Assembly (NCBI RefSeq): GCF_000411975.1 | Contig: NZ_ASXG01000158.1 | Span: 62,001 to 126,000, forward strand | Source: Amycolatopsis orientalis DSM 43388 | GTDB taxonomy: Bacteria > Actinomycetota > Actinomycetes > Mycobacteriales > Pseudonocardiaceae | Direction of reading: 5' to 3' | DNA: 64,000 nt | Part shown: piece by piece, positions 25,536-34,468 of the stretch | How positions within the stretch are numbered: position 1 is the stretch's first letter | How the letters are laid out: each line of letters begins with the position of its first letter | Position numbers and translations under genes: made by a program | Notes under the pieces: generated by a model | Seen by the model: only the letters and a program-made list of their open reading frames with translations | The model's database searches: none | Told to the model about the DNA's origin: nothing

Positions 25536-26741
25536 ATGGAACTGGTCAGCGTCGAGCGCATCCAGGAAGCTCGGAAGCTTCTCGAGGGCATCACCCGCGT
25601 CACGCCGATGGAGCACGCCCGCGACCTGCGCCGGCTGCACGGCGGTCCGGTGTATTTGAAGTGCGAGAACCTCCAGCGCACCGGTTCCTTCAAGATCCGC
25701 GGCGCCTACACCCGCATCCACGGCCTGACCGCCGAGGAACGCGCGCGAGGCGTCGTCGCGGCCAGTGCCGGCAACCATGCACAGGGGGTCGCGCTGGCCT
25801 CGTCACTGCTCGGCATTTCCTCGACCGTCTTCATGCCGTCGCGCGCTCCGCTGCCGAAACTCGCCGCGACTCGCGGCTACGGTGCGGAAGTCCACCTCCA
25901 CGGTGCCGTCGTCGACGAAACCCTCGCCGAGGCCATCGCGTTCTCGGAACGCACCGGCGCGGTCTTCATCCACCCGTTCGACCACGCCGACATCATCGCC
26001 GGCCAGGGCACTGTCGGGCTGGAAATTCTCGAGCAGGTGCCGGGAGCGAAGACGATCCTCGTCCCGACCGGCGGCGGCGGGCTGGTCGGCGGGGTCGCGG
26101 CGGCGGTGAAGGCGCTGCACCCGGAGATCCGGGTGGTCGGCGTCCAGGCCGAGGACGCCGCCGCCTATCCGTCTTCGCTGGCGGCCGGCGGACCGGTCCG
26201 GCTGCGCGACGTGCACACGATGGCGGACGGGATCGCGGTCGGCGAGCCGGGCAAGGTCAGCTACGCCCACGTCCAGTCCCTGGTCGACGACGTCGTGACG
26301 GTCACCGAGGAATCCTTGTCCCGCGCGGTATTGCTGTGTCTGGAGCGGCGAAAGCTGGTCGTGGAACCGGCCGGTGCCGCGTCCGTGGCCGCGCTTCTGC
26401 AGCACCCGGGCGCTTTCGAGGCGCCAGTGGTGGCGATCCTGTCCGGCGGCAACGTGGATCCGGTGCTGCTGCAGCAGATCATCCAGCACGGCATGACCGC
26501 GGGCGGCCGCTACTTGAAGCTGCACCTGCGCGTGCCGGACCGTCCGGGCTCGCTCGTTTCGGTGCTGTCGTGCGTGAAGGACCTGGGCGCGAACGTCCTC
26601 GACGTCGAGCACTCCCGCATTTCCGGCAGCCTGGCCCTCGGCGAGGTCGACGTCGCCCTCGCCCTGGAAACCCGCGGCCCGGAACACTGCAAGGACGTCG
26701 AGGCCGCGCTCGCCGACGCCGGGTTCACCATCGTCAGCTGA
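25536..26741 (+). CDS. ilvA: Threonine ammonia-lyase (threonine dehydratase)
   Basis: PLP enzyme deaminating threonine to 2-oxobutyrate, the first step to isoleucine; 401 residues. Lys53 in RTGSFKIRGA binds PLP; SAGNHAQGVA and PTGGGGLVGG bind substrate carboxylate and phosphate. A C-terminal ACT-like domain (from about residue 325: LKLHLRVPDRPGSLVSVLSCV) suggests feedback or effector control. The length and single ACT-type tail fit the shorter form. ATG at 25536 fits the family start (MELVSVERIQEARKLL). It converges on the YezG-like gene with only four bases between stops. Confidence 0.9.
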   Translation: MELVSVERIQEARKLLEGITRVTPMEHARDLRRLHGGPVYLKCENLQRTGSFKIRGAYTRIHGLTAEERARGVVAASAGNHAQGVALASSLLGISSTVFMPSRAPLPKLAATRGYGAEVHLHGAVVDETLAEAIAFSERTGAVFIHPFDHADIIAGQGTVGLEILEQVPGAKTILVPTGGGGLVGGVAAAVKALHPEIRVVGVQAEDAAAYPSSLAAGGPVRLRDVHTMADGIAVGEPGKVSYAHVQSLVDDVVTVTEESLSRAVLLCLERRKLVVEPAGAASVAALLQHPGAFEAPVVAILSGGNVDPVLLQQIIQHGMTAGGRYLKLHLRVPDRPGSLVSVLSCVKDLGANVLDVEHSRISGSLALGEVDVALALETRGPEHCKDVEAALADAGFTIVS

Positions 26742-26745
26742 GTGT

Positions 26746-29070
26746 CTACTGTGGACTCTGCGGCAGCCGGGCGCTGAACCACAGCGGGAGGTAATCCTCG
26801 TCGCGGGGGTAAAGCTCCTGGTCCAGCGCGTAATCCTCGGGACGGGGCGGCGTGTGGAACGCCGGTTCGTCGTCCTCGTTGAAGCTGGCCTGGTAGTTCG
26901 ACGACGGGTCGATGACCAGCGAGAGCGTGTACCAGGTGCCGCGGCCTGGAACGTACTTGCCGCGCCGCAACTCAGCCAACGGCCTCGACAATTCCCGCGC
27001 GACGGGCACCTGCTGCGTGCTCCCGTCGGCCATCCGCGCGCCGCACGCGAGGTTCGCGTGCCTGCCCAGCGTCATGAAGTCGAAGACGATCTGCTGCCAC
27101 CCCTGCGGAGCCGCCGCGACGAGCGCCGCCGAGATCTCGCCCAGCAGCTGTTCCGGATCCCTCGGTGCCGCTTCACTGGGACGGCTTTCCTCTGCGGGCG
27201 GGCTGGTCATCGCCGCCAGCATCCGCTCCTGCGTCGCCTCGTCCACCTGAGGCACGGTGTACCCGGCGGCCCGGATGTGCTCGACCAGCTCCGGGTCCGG
27301 AGAAATCCCGTGCTCACGCAGGTAATACGCGACCGCGCCGGGCCACACCCAGCTGCCGTCGGTCCGGAAGTTCAGCGGGACCGCGTCCGTGCGGGACGCA
27401 TCGAAGGCGTCGACGTCCCTGCTCCGGGACGCCAAGATGACCGGTGCGCCGTCGAGATAAGCGAGCACGCGCTCACCTTCCTCCGGCGACAACGCTTCCC
27501 GCTCGACGACCGGATTCCCCGCCTCGTCGAACCCGTCGTAGATCCGCGGAGTACGCAGTTCAACGGCCGGGCTCGCGGATTCCCCTTCGGCGGCAACGGC
27601 TTTCGCTTGTGCTTCCGCGGGAACGTTTGCTGGCTCGGCGGATGCTCCACCTTGCGACGCTGGGATCTCGGCCGCTGCGACCTCGCTCGGCTCGGATTGC
27701 GCCTCATCACCATCCGACGCCGAGGCGGCCTGCGCGATGTCCGGCAGCGGAGGAACCGATGGCTCTGCATTCGCGGCCGGTTCCGCCCCGGGCGGTGGTG
27801 CGGTGGGTTGGTCGACGGGGAGCGCCGGGGCGGAGGGTCCGGTGCCGGTGCCGAGTTCCGCATCAGGCAGCGGCGGAGGCGAGCTGGGCTCGTCCACGGG
27901 AAGTGCTGGAGCGGGAGACTCGGTGCTCGCGGCCTGTTCCGCGCCGGGCAGTGGTGGAGGAGGGCTGGGCTGGTCGACAGGGAGTGCCGCGGCAGGCGGC
28001 TCGGTGTCCGCGACCCTTTCCGCCCCGGGCGGCGGTGGCTTGCTTGGCTCGTCCACGGGGAGGGTCGGGGCGGGGGACTGGGTGCTTGCGGCCTGTTTCG
28101 CGCCGGGCAGTGGTGGAGGAGAGCTGGGCTCGTCCACGGGCAGTGCCGCGGCAGGCGGCTCGGTGCCCGTGACCTGTTCCGTGCCGGGCAGCGGCGGTGG
28201 TGTCGTGGGCTGGTCGACGGGGAGTGCCGGGGCGGAGGGTCCGGTGTCGGCGACCCTTTCCGCGTCGGGCAGCGGTGGTGGCGTGCTTGGCTCGTCCACG
28301 GGGTGTGCCGCGGCCGGGGGCTCGGTGCCCGCAACCCTTTCCGCGCCGGGCAGTGGTGGAGGAGAGCCAGGTTCGTCCGCCGTGCGCGGACGAACTGGGT
28401 TCCCAGCGTCGGCGGGTTCGTCCGCGCTGGGCGTCGGGGAAGCCGTCTTTGGCTGTTCCGCGGGCTGCGCGGGGCCGGGATGTCCAGCGCCAGCAGCCTG
28501 TTCCGCACCCGGCAACGGCGGCGGCACCGCAGGACTCGCGCCAGGCGGCGGAACCGGCTGCCCAGGAACCGCGCCAGGCGGCGGCGGAACCGGCTGCCCA
28601 GGAACCGCACCAGGAACCGCACCAGGAGGCGTCGCCGCACCGGCTCGCTGGCGTAGCCACGGCGGCACGAATCGGTCCTCGCGCGGGAAGAACCGCAGTT
28701 CGTCCTGGAAACCGATCGGCGGCGGCATCTGCCGCCACCGCGGCTCGACGTCTGGCTGGTAGTCCGTGAACGGCGGTCGCTGCGGCGAGAACACCAGCGT
28801 CGCGGTGAGCCAGGTGCCGCGGCCCGGCTGGTACATCCCCGTGCGCAGCACGTCGAACAGCCGCGGCAGCTCCGGATGCGGCTGGACCGGGTAGGTGCGG
28901 TTGTCCGGGGCGAGCACGGCGACGTCGACTTCCACGTGCCGTCCCGCCGCGCGGCAGACGACCTGCAGCTGCTGCCAACCAGCAGGCAGCGCGGCAGCGG
29001 CCGCCTGGCCGATCTGCTGGACGAGCTCCTGCTGCTGCGCGGCCGTGAGCGGCGCCGGTGGCCGGGTCAT
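26746..29070 (-). CDS. Two YezG-like domains joined by a proline-rich repeat linker (toxin-associated)
   Basis: Protein of 774 residues, last gene of the toxin operon. The N-terminal 135 residues and C-terminal 130 share one plan: helix, LPAGWQQL or APQGWQQI, a beta section, LRxGxYxPGRGTW, DxEPxW/F, then FPRxxxFxPxWL. This resembles YezG/DUF600-type immunity domains, also fused to TNT-type toxin proteins in actinobacteria (recalled). A third domain lies at about residues 510-640 (VLAYLDGAPVILASRSRDVDAF; NFRTDGSWVWPGAVAYYLREHG). Between them are about eight Pro-rich 27-residue repeats. No toxin active site is visible. Immunity or accessory role is inference. Confidence 0.6.
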   Translation of the reverse strand: MTRPPAPLTAAQQQELVQQIGQAAAAALPAGWQQLQVVCRAAGRHVEVDVAVLAPDNRTYPVQPHPELPRLFDVLRTGMYQPGRGTWLTATLVFSPQRPPFTDYQPDVEPRWRQMPPPIGFQDELRFFPREDRFVPPWLRQRAGAATPPGAVPGAVPGQPVPPPPGAVPGQPVPPPGASPAVPPPLPGAEQAAGAGHPGPAQPAEQPKTASPTPSADEPADAGNPVRPRTADEPGSPPPLPGAERVAGTEPPAAAHPVDEPSTPPPLPDAERVADTGPSAPALPVDQPTTPPPLPGTEQVTGTEPPAAALPVDEPSSPPPLPGAKQAASTQSPAPTLPVDEPSKPPPPGAERVADTEPPAAALPVDQPSPPPPLPGAEQAASTESPAPALPVDEPSSPPPLPDAELGTGTGPSAPALPVDQPTAPPPGAEPAANAEPSVPPLPDIAQAASASDGDEAQSEPSEVAAAEIPASQGGASAEPANVPAEAQAKAVAAEGESASPAVELRTPRIYDGFDEAGNPVVEREALSPEEGERVLAYLDGAPVILASRSRDVDAFDASRTDAVPLNFRTDGSWVWPGAVAYYLREHGISPDPELVEHIRAAGYTVPQVDEATQERMLAAMTSPPAEESRPSEAAPRDPEQLLGEISAALVAAAPQGWQQIVFDFMTLGRHANLACGARMADGSTQQVPVARELSRPLAELRRGKYVPGRGTWYTLSLVIDPSSNYQASFNEDDEPAFHTPPRPEDYALDQELYPRDEDYLPLWFSARLPQSPQ
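27760..28380 (-). repeat. In-frame 81-bp coding repeats in the YezG-like gene
   Basis: About eight copies of a 27-residue unit of the type DEPSSPPPLPGAEQAAxTEPPAPALPV form a flexible linker. Two units are one or more codons shorter. Unit length stays a multiple of three, so the frame is preserved, unlike the intergenic arrays in this window. Confidence 0.8.
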
Positions 29071-29106
29071 GGGTTCAGCGGCTCCTCACCGGGCGAAGGC
29101 TTCATT

Positions 29107-30015
29107 TCACATCAAACCGTTCCGTGGCGGGCGAGCGCCCGCGAGCAGGTTGGCCGGCGTGTAGCCGGACTGCACGTCGAACGTCATCCCGACCGAGCGG
29201 GCGAGCACCGCCACCGCCAGCGGGGCCAGCGCGAGAAACCCCGCCGGATCGGTGGCGCGGTCTTCGGCGGTCCAGTACTCGCGGTGCCGCTCCAGCGCGG
29301 AGACGAACGCCTCGGCGAACTTCTCCGAGTCCCGGCGCAGCACGTAGTAGAACATCCGGATCGGCGGGTACACCAGCTGCAGCATCGCCGCGCGTGGGGT
29401 GAACTGTGCGGTGTCCGGGTCGGTGCCGTCCATCGCGGGCAGGAACATCTCCGGCGTGACCTCGCGGTGCGCGAGGAACGTCTGCAGGGTCTCGACCCAC
29501 GGGTACATATAGGCGTCGTGCTCGATGCCCGACGCGCGCAGCACGTCGAGCGGCACCGCGGCCAGTTGCTGGATCAGCACGTCGTCCCGCTGGATCACGC
29601 CAAGCCAGGCCGCAGTGAGCCAGGCGGCCGCATCGGTGCGCGGCGTGGGGCCGGTCGCCGCGAAACGCCGCGGGCGGCCGATCACCGCGTCGACCTCCTG
29701 GCCCTCTGGTGCGCACGCCGCGGTGAAAGCGGCGGCTGCGGCCTGCGCGGCGAGGCCGAGATCGCGCCAGGTGTCCGGCTCCTCGGCGTCCGGGTCGACG
29801 ACGCTGCGGTATTGCGCGAGCATCAGCTCCCGGCGCAGGACGTTCGCCAGCGCGCTGGTGTCCTGCGTGAGGTAGTCGAAATAGAAGGCCACCTGCGGCG
29901 ACAACTTCTCGATCTGCCTTGCCGCGACGTCGCCGTCGACCGGATGCCGGTCCACGACGGTCCTCGCCGGACCGCTGCCGTCCGGCACCGCCTGGCCTGC
30001 CAAGGGCACGGTCAT
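29107..30015 (-). CDS. Immunity protein 49 family (Imm49)
   Basis: Protein of 302 residues, all-helical in appearance. Family-like features run along the sequence: VDRHPVDGDVAARQIEKLS near the start, AWLTAAWLGVIQRDD, FLPAMDGTDPD, YPPIRMFYYVLRRDSEKFAEAFVSALERHREYW, and DPAGFLALAPLAVAVLARSVGMTFDVQSGY at the end. These match the Imm49 immunity family of polymorphic toxin systems as I recall it. ATG at 30015 overlaps the end of the SUKH gene by four bases. It presumably binds and neutralises a toxin in the cytoplasm; which toxin is unknown, since its neighbour SUKH is equally placed. Confidence 0.75.
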   Translation of the reverse strand: MTVPLAGQAVPDGSGPARTVVDRHPVDGDVAARQIEKLSPQVAFYFDYLTQDTSALANVLRRELMLAQYRSVVDPDAEEPDTWRDLGLAAQAAAAAFTAACAPEGQEVDAVIGRPRRFAATGPTPRTDAAAWLTAAWLGVIQRDDVLIQQLAAVPLDVLRASGIEHDAYMYPWVETLQTFLAHREVTPEMFLPAMDGTDPDTAQFTPRAAMLQLVYPPIRMFYYVLRRDSEKFAEAFVSALERHREYWTAEDRATDPAGFLALAPLAVAVLARSVGMTFDVQSGYTPANLLAGARPPRNGLM

Positions 30016-30569
30016 CCGCCGACGGTGATGTCCTGCGCCCACGGCGGCAGAAAATCGGAGCCGGTCTCGCGCATGATCTCCAGCCGCTCCCGGTAACGCT
30101 CGACGTCCGGCGTGATCGCCTTGAACCACGCGCTGACCGAAGGCCAGGCGACGCGCGCGGGTTCGTCCTCGGTGAGCAGCCAGACCTGCGGGTCGTCCTG
30201 CTCGGCGTCGGCCCCGTCGACCACGTGGTAGGTGTACCCGCCGTGTGCGGCCAGCACCAACGCTCCGTCCACATCGGACAATTCAGCGTTCTGCGCGTTC
30301 GCAGTGGCGACCGCGTGGTTCTTGGCCTCGCCGCGCACCGCCGCCACGCCCAGGGAACTGCCGGGCAGCCACAGGCCGTGTGTCGTGCCGATGAGGCGCA
30401 GCACTTCCCGCGCGGCGGCGGGCACGGCCCGGGCGCGCTGGTCCTCCGCCATCGCGTCGATCTCGGCATCGGACGCTCCGCGCACCGATTCCGCGCGCAA
30501 ACCGGCTTCGACCGCACTGGCGAAGGTCGCGCGAACTTGTTCCGCGCCGCCGCCCGGAGACGCCGTCAT
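30012..30569 (-). CDS. SMI1/KNR4 (SUKH) family immunity protein
   Basis: Protein of 185 residues. The SUKH core is recognisable as SDAEIDAMAEDQRARAVPAAAREVLRLIGTTHGLWLPGSSLGV near the N-terminus, followed by strands and ARVAWPSVSAWFKAITPDVERYRERLEIMRE. SUKH proteins are the commonest immunity proteins to nuclease and deaminase toxins. The start ATG shares its A with the toxin TGA stop (TGATG), implying translational coupling, so this is the best candidate for the cognate immunity protein. Confidence 0.75.
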   Translation of the reverse strand: MTASPGGGAEQVRATFASAVEAGLRAESVRGASDAEIDAMAEDQRARAVPAAAREVLRLIGTTHGLWLPGSSLGVAAVRGEAKNHAVATANAQNAELSDVDGALVLAAHGGYTYHVVDGADAEQDDPQVWLLTEDEPARVAWPSVSAWFKAITPDVERYRERLEIMRETGSDFLPPWAQDITVGG

Positions 30570-33500
30570 CACATCAACCTTTCACCGGCGAGGTTGACGA
30601 CCTCGACCCGGACATTCGGGAAAAGCTGCTTGTACTGCAGGATAACATCGGTGCAGGAGTCGCAGATCTGGTACTCGTTCGGAATCATGTCCCGCTTCGT
30701 CGACGGCAGGTCCACGACCATCCGCAGGTCGCCGCTGATGTCTTCGCGGGTGACCGGCGTGTAGGTCTGCCCGTTCTGCTGCGCGCGTTCCGCGCCGCGC
30801 CGGTTGATTTCCTCGAGTGCGCCGTCCATTCGATCGCGGGCCCGCGCCGTGTCGCCGCGAAGTCCTTCGCGGTACATGTTTTCGTGGTTGTTCTTGAGGT
30901 ACGCCGCTTCCTCGCGCCGGGATTTCTCGATTTCCTTCTTGACGATGTCGTCGATTTCGGCGCGGTCGAGACCGGAACGGGCAGCGAAATTGTGCCGAAC
31001 CATTTCTTCGAGCAGTTTCGGTTCCGAGTCGTGGGTGCGGCCGAACTTGCCGTCCGGGTCGGGCATGCCGAGTTCGGGGCGGTACGGACCGGCGTCCTTG
31101 GTGCCGAACAGCCGCTCGGACTTGGGCCACTCCGGCCCGTCCTTCGCCGGTGTCCAGTCATGGCTCTTCCCGCTGAAACTGTAGAGATCGACAGTTTCTC
31201 CGTTCGCGTCGCGGAACCTCGCCGTGGTGAGGGCCCGTTCGTGCGGACGGCGCACGTCGTCGGTGAGCGGGTTGCGGTTGCCATTCAGCTCTCGCACGCC
31301 GTCGAGACCCTCGGCGCGGCGGTCGCGGTTCTCCTGCCGGAGATCGCGCATGTCTTGGTCCCGCTGTTCCTGATTGAACGGCGGCTGCCCGCGGTCGACG
31401 GCGCTGTCGGCGTCGATGTCGTGCGGGTCGTGGTGCTTGCCGTCTGGGGCGAAACCGTCGTCGCCGACGTGGTGGGCGCTGCCGTCCGGGCGGTGCACCG
31501 ACCATTCGCCGTCCGGCGGGATCCGCGGGCGCATCCGTCCGTCCGGGCCGATTTCGTAGTTGGAGGAGAAGACCCGGCCGTTCGCATCCGTCCACGCCGG
31601 CTTGCTCGGGGCCAGCACCTCGGTGTCGAGGTCGCGCGACAGGCGGTGCGCGAAATCGTTCGATCCCGCGTCGCAGCCGATCAGCCGGATCGGCCTGCCG
31701 TCGTAGTTTCCGTTGTGCCGCAGGATGTCCGCGAACTCCTCCGGCGTGTACAGCCGGTCGCCGATGCGGGCGTGGCCGTCCGCGGTGACGTGCACGTCCA
31801 CCGTGTAGCGCCCGTCCGGGTCCGGCTGGACGCGGTGCGGCAGGTCGCCGAGTTCCGGGTCGTCGCGGTGGTACGAGCTGCCTGCCGGGGTGTCCTCGGC
31901 GTGCCGGTGGTTGACCTCGTCCGGCGACAGCGGCTCGTCGTGGTGCGGCGGAGTGCCGTCGTGGCCAGGCTCGTCGTGGTGGTTCGACCCGTCCGGATCG
32001 TGGTGCTTCGGGTCCTGGTGCTCCGGATCGGCGTGGTCCGGCTTGCGCTCGGGCGCGTCGTGCTCCGGCTTGTGGTCGGCCTTCCCGCCCGGCTTGCCTT
32101 CCCCCTCGTTGTGCCGCGCTGGCTTCTTGTCCGGCGCGGTGCCCTCCGGCTTGTCGCCGTTCTTCGGTTTGCCGTACTGCGCCGGGGTTTCCTTCCCCGT
32201 CCGTGGTGAACCGTTGGTCTCGCCGGGCTTGGCGGGCGCGTCGGTACGGGCGCCACCGCGTGCGACGGGCTCCGGCGAGCCGTCGGGACGCCGTGCGCCT
32301 CCTTCGGAGCCGCGTTGTCCTCCGCCCGGACCGGTCGCGACGGCCGCGGCCGGGGGCGCGGAGCCGTCACCCGACCCGCGGTTCCCCGACGCGGGCGAGC
32401 CGCCGGACGCTGGTGCTGGCTCCGAACGGCCGAGACCGGGTTCAGCTCCCGGCCGTTTGGGCGGTCCGGTCTCGCCGCCGTCACCGGGACGCTGCGGACC
32501 GCTGTTCGAGGAATCCGCTGGACGCTGCGGCGAAGAACCGCCACCTCCGTCGGGGCGTGGCGAAGTGGCGTCGCCAGTGCGCGGTGAAGCCGAGCCGCCG
32601 TCACCGGTCCGCTGCGGAGCGGAAGATCCGCCCTCACCAGTGCGCTGCGGCGGAGTCGCCGAACTGCCGTCGCCAGACCGCTGCGGACCAGGCCCGGAAC
32701 GATCCGGCGTGCGGCTCGGCCCGCCGCCGTCCGCCGGACTCGGCCGCCGGCTCGACGGACCGCTGTCCGGAGCCCGGTTCGGCGGTGCCTCGGGAGCCCG
32801 CGACCCCGGCGTCCCCGTCCAGCCGCTGCCGCTGGGCCGAGGCGACGGACTGCCGCCGCCAGCCGGAGCATTGGTCGGACCGCCGCCACCCTGCTGCGGA
32901 ATCCCGCCGCCCGCCGGAGCCTGGTTCGGCGCCGAACCGCCCCCGTCGTTCGAGCGCAGGTGCGGCGGGGGAGCGGATTCCGGAGCGGGTGCGTCCGGGC
33001 GCGGCGGGGCATAGCCGCTCGCCGACGTCGAATCGTTGCTGCTCGAATGATGCGGACTCGGCTCGTCGCCGCCCGAATGCGTGCCACCGCCCGAAGGCGA
33101 GCGCGGTGCATCGTTGGAGTGCGGCGCGCTGACCGGCGACGGGCCATCGCTGTGCACCGGACTTTGCGGCGAGTAGGAGCTTTCCGACGGGCTGCCTCCG
33201 CCATGGGACGTCGGGCTCGCGTCATCGGCGAGCGCCGACGGGCCGGAGTCGGGATGAATGCCGCCGGGGCTGTCGGAACTCCGCCGGGACGACGACGTCA
33301 GAGTGTCGATTGTGGACGGCCCGGTGCCGTCCGGCGACGAGGGGTGCAAGCCGTCCGGCGACAACGGGCTGTCGCTGCTCGGACTGTCGGATCCGTTGTG
33401 GCCGCCGGAATCGCCCGTGGGGTCGCCGGGCGTGTCGGAACCGTCCGAACCGTCAGGGCTGCCGTTAAGCCCGTCGCCGTCGTCCGCGTTGTCCGACCCG

Positions 33501-34468
33501 TTGGAGCGGCGCGAACCTGACGGCGAGCCAGGATCCGCGTCGCCTTCGCCGCCGGACCCGCTGTGGTGCCCGCCGCCGGAACCGCCCGCGCCGCCGCCGG
33601 AACCGCCGCGGTGGAAGAACCCGCCCGCCTTGATGTTCTTCGTGCTGATCACGTCGAGGCCGGTGACCTTGCCGGCCAGCTTGCCCAGCACCTTGATGAT
33701 CTTCGTGAACACCTCGGCGAGCTTGCCGAGCAGCGGCGAGACCCGGCGCATCGTCTCGCACAGCTTCGTCAGCAGTTCGCTGATCTTCTCGCCCCACTTG
33801 GAAATCGCCGTTACGGCCTGCGCGACCACCAGCGGCGTCCCGAATCCGAGCGAGAACACCTCCTCCATCACCCAGGAGATCAGCTTGCCCACCAGGTCCG
33901 CGATGAGCTGGCGCACCAGGCCGCGCACGAAGGCGACGACCTGGCCCATGACCATCGTGACGGTGCCGATCGCGCTCGCGACCGTCGCCGCGCCGCCGAT
34001 CGCCTCGGCCGCCTCCGCCGCGGACTTCCGGTAGGCGTCCGCGCCGTCGCCCTTCCACTCCGCGGTTCCGGTCTTGACCGCGTTCTCCAGGTCTTTCTGC
34101 CGTTCCTGCAACGATTTCGCGACGTTGCCCCAGGTGTCGGCATAGGACTGGATCACCGGCGGGTTGCCCGCGACCGAGTCCAGCATGTCCTTCAGCGGCT
34201 GCACGTGCTCCATCAGGAACGACGCCACCGACGACATCAGGTAGCCGAACGGGTCGATCGCCGCGCCCGCGATCTCGCCGGCGAGGCTCGCGACGCCGAG
34301 ACCGCCGGAAACCCAGTCGCCGTCCGCGATTCCCTTCCACGCGTCGGTGGCCGATTCGGCGATGTTGATGCCGGTGGCGTAGCCGTAGTCGCCATTGCCC
34401 TCGGTGAACGGGCCTGGGCCATCGCCGTCCTTTTTGGACTCAGCGACCAGCGGATTGGCGTCGGGCAT
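30569..34468 (-). CDS. WXG-type polymorphic toxin with C-terminal deaminase-like domain
   Basis: Protein of 1299 residues. The first 285 are helical with a W-x-G motif (TAEWKGDGADAYR, W138) typical of type VII secretion substrates. From about 285 to 850 it is low-complexity Ser/Gly/Pro/Asp, then His/Asp/Lys. A globular segment near 880-1010 contains RPIRLIGCDAGSNDFAHRL. The tail (about 1085-1299) has HDSEPKLLEEM (H1146, E1149) and QICDSCTDVILQYKQLFPNV (C1269, C1272), the [H/D]xE plus CxxC pattern of nucleic-acid or nucleotide deaminase toxins (nearest families I can name: BURPS668_1122 or YwqJ type). Target and activity are inference. ATGA overlap with the EspC-like gene; SUKH immunity gene follows. 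Confidence 0.8.
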   Translation of the reverse strand: MPDANPLVAESKKDGDGPGPFTEGNGDYGYATGINIAESATDAWKGIADGDWVSGGLGVASLAGEIAGAAIDPFGYLMSSVASFLMEHVQPLKDMLDSVAGNPPVIQSYADTWGNVAKSLQERQKDLENAVKTGTAEWKGDGADAYRKSAAEAAEAIGGAATVASAIGTVTMVMGQVVAFVRGLVRQLIADLVGKLISWVMEEVFSLGFGTPLVVAQAVTAISKWGEKISELLTKLCETMRRVSPLLGKLAEVFTKIIKVLGKLAGKVTGLDVISTKNIKAGGFFHRGGSGGGAGGSGGGHHSGSGGEGDADPGSPSGSRRSNGSDNADDGDGLNGSPDGSDGSDTPGDPTGDSGGHNGSDSPSSDSPLSPDGLHPSSPDGTGPSTIDTLTSSSRRSSDSPGGIHPDSGPSALADDASPTSHGGGSPSESSYSPQSPVHSDGPSPVSAPHSNDAPRSPSGGGTHSGGDEPSPHHSSSNDSTSASGYAPPRPDAPAPESAPPPHLRSNDGGGSAPNQAPAGGGIPQQGGGGPTNAPAGGGSPSPRPSGSGWTGTPGSRAPEAPPNRAPDSGPSSRRPSPADGGGPSRTPDRSGPGPQRSGDGSSATPPQRTGEGGSSAPQRTGDGGSASPRTGDATSPRPDGGGGSSPQRPADSSNSGPQRPGDGGETGPPKRPGAEPGLGRSEPAPASGGSPASGNRGSGDGSAPPAAAVATGPGGGQRGSEGGARRPDGSPEPVARGGARTDAPAKPGETNGSPRTGKETPAQYGKPKNGDKPEGTAPDKKPARHNEGEGKPGGKADHKPEHDAPERKPDHADPEHQDPKHHDPDGSNHHDEPGHDGTPPHHDEPLSPDEVNHRHAEDTPAGSSYHRDDPELGDLPHRVQPDPDGRYTVDVHVTADGHARIGDRLYTPEEFADILRHNGNYDGRPIRLIGCDAGSNDFAHRLSRDLDTEVLAPSKPAWTDANGRVFSSNYEIGPDGRMRPRIPPDGEWSVHRPDGSAHHVGDDGFAPDGKHHDPHDIDADSAVDRGQPPFNQEQRDQDMRDLRQENRDRRAEGLDGVRELNGNRNPLTDDVRRPHERALTTARFRDANGETVDLYSFSGKSHDWTPAKDGPEWPKSERLFGTKDAGPYRPELGMPDPDGKFGRTHDSEPKLLEEMVRHNFAARSGLDRAEIDDIVKKEIEKSRREEAAYLKNNHENMYREGLRGDTARARDRMDGALEEINRRGAERAQQNGQTYTPVTREDISGDLRMVVDLPSTKRDMIPNEYQICDSCTDVILQYKQLFPNVRVEVVNLAGERLM

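Noticed and set aside
27760..28380. Regular 81-bp repeats considered as a CRISPR array
   Set aside because: Repeats are contiguous without unique spacers, stay in frame and encode a Pro-rich linker; no cas genes.
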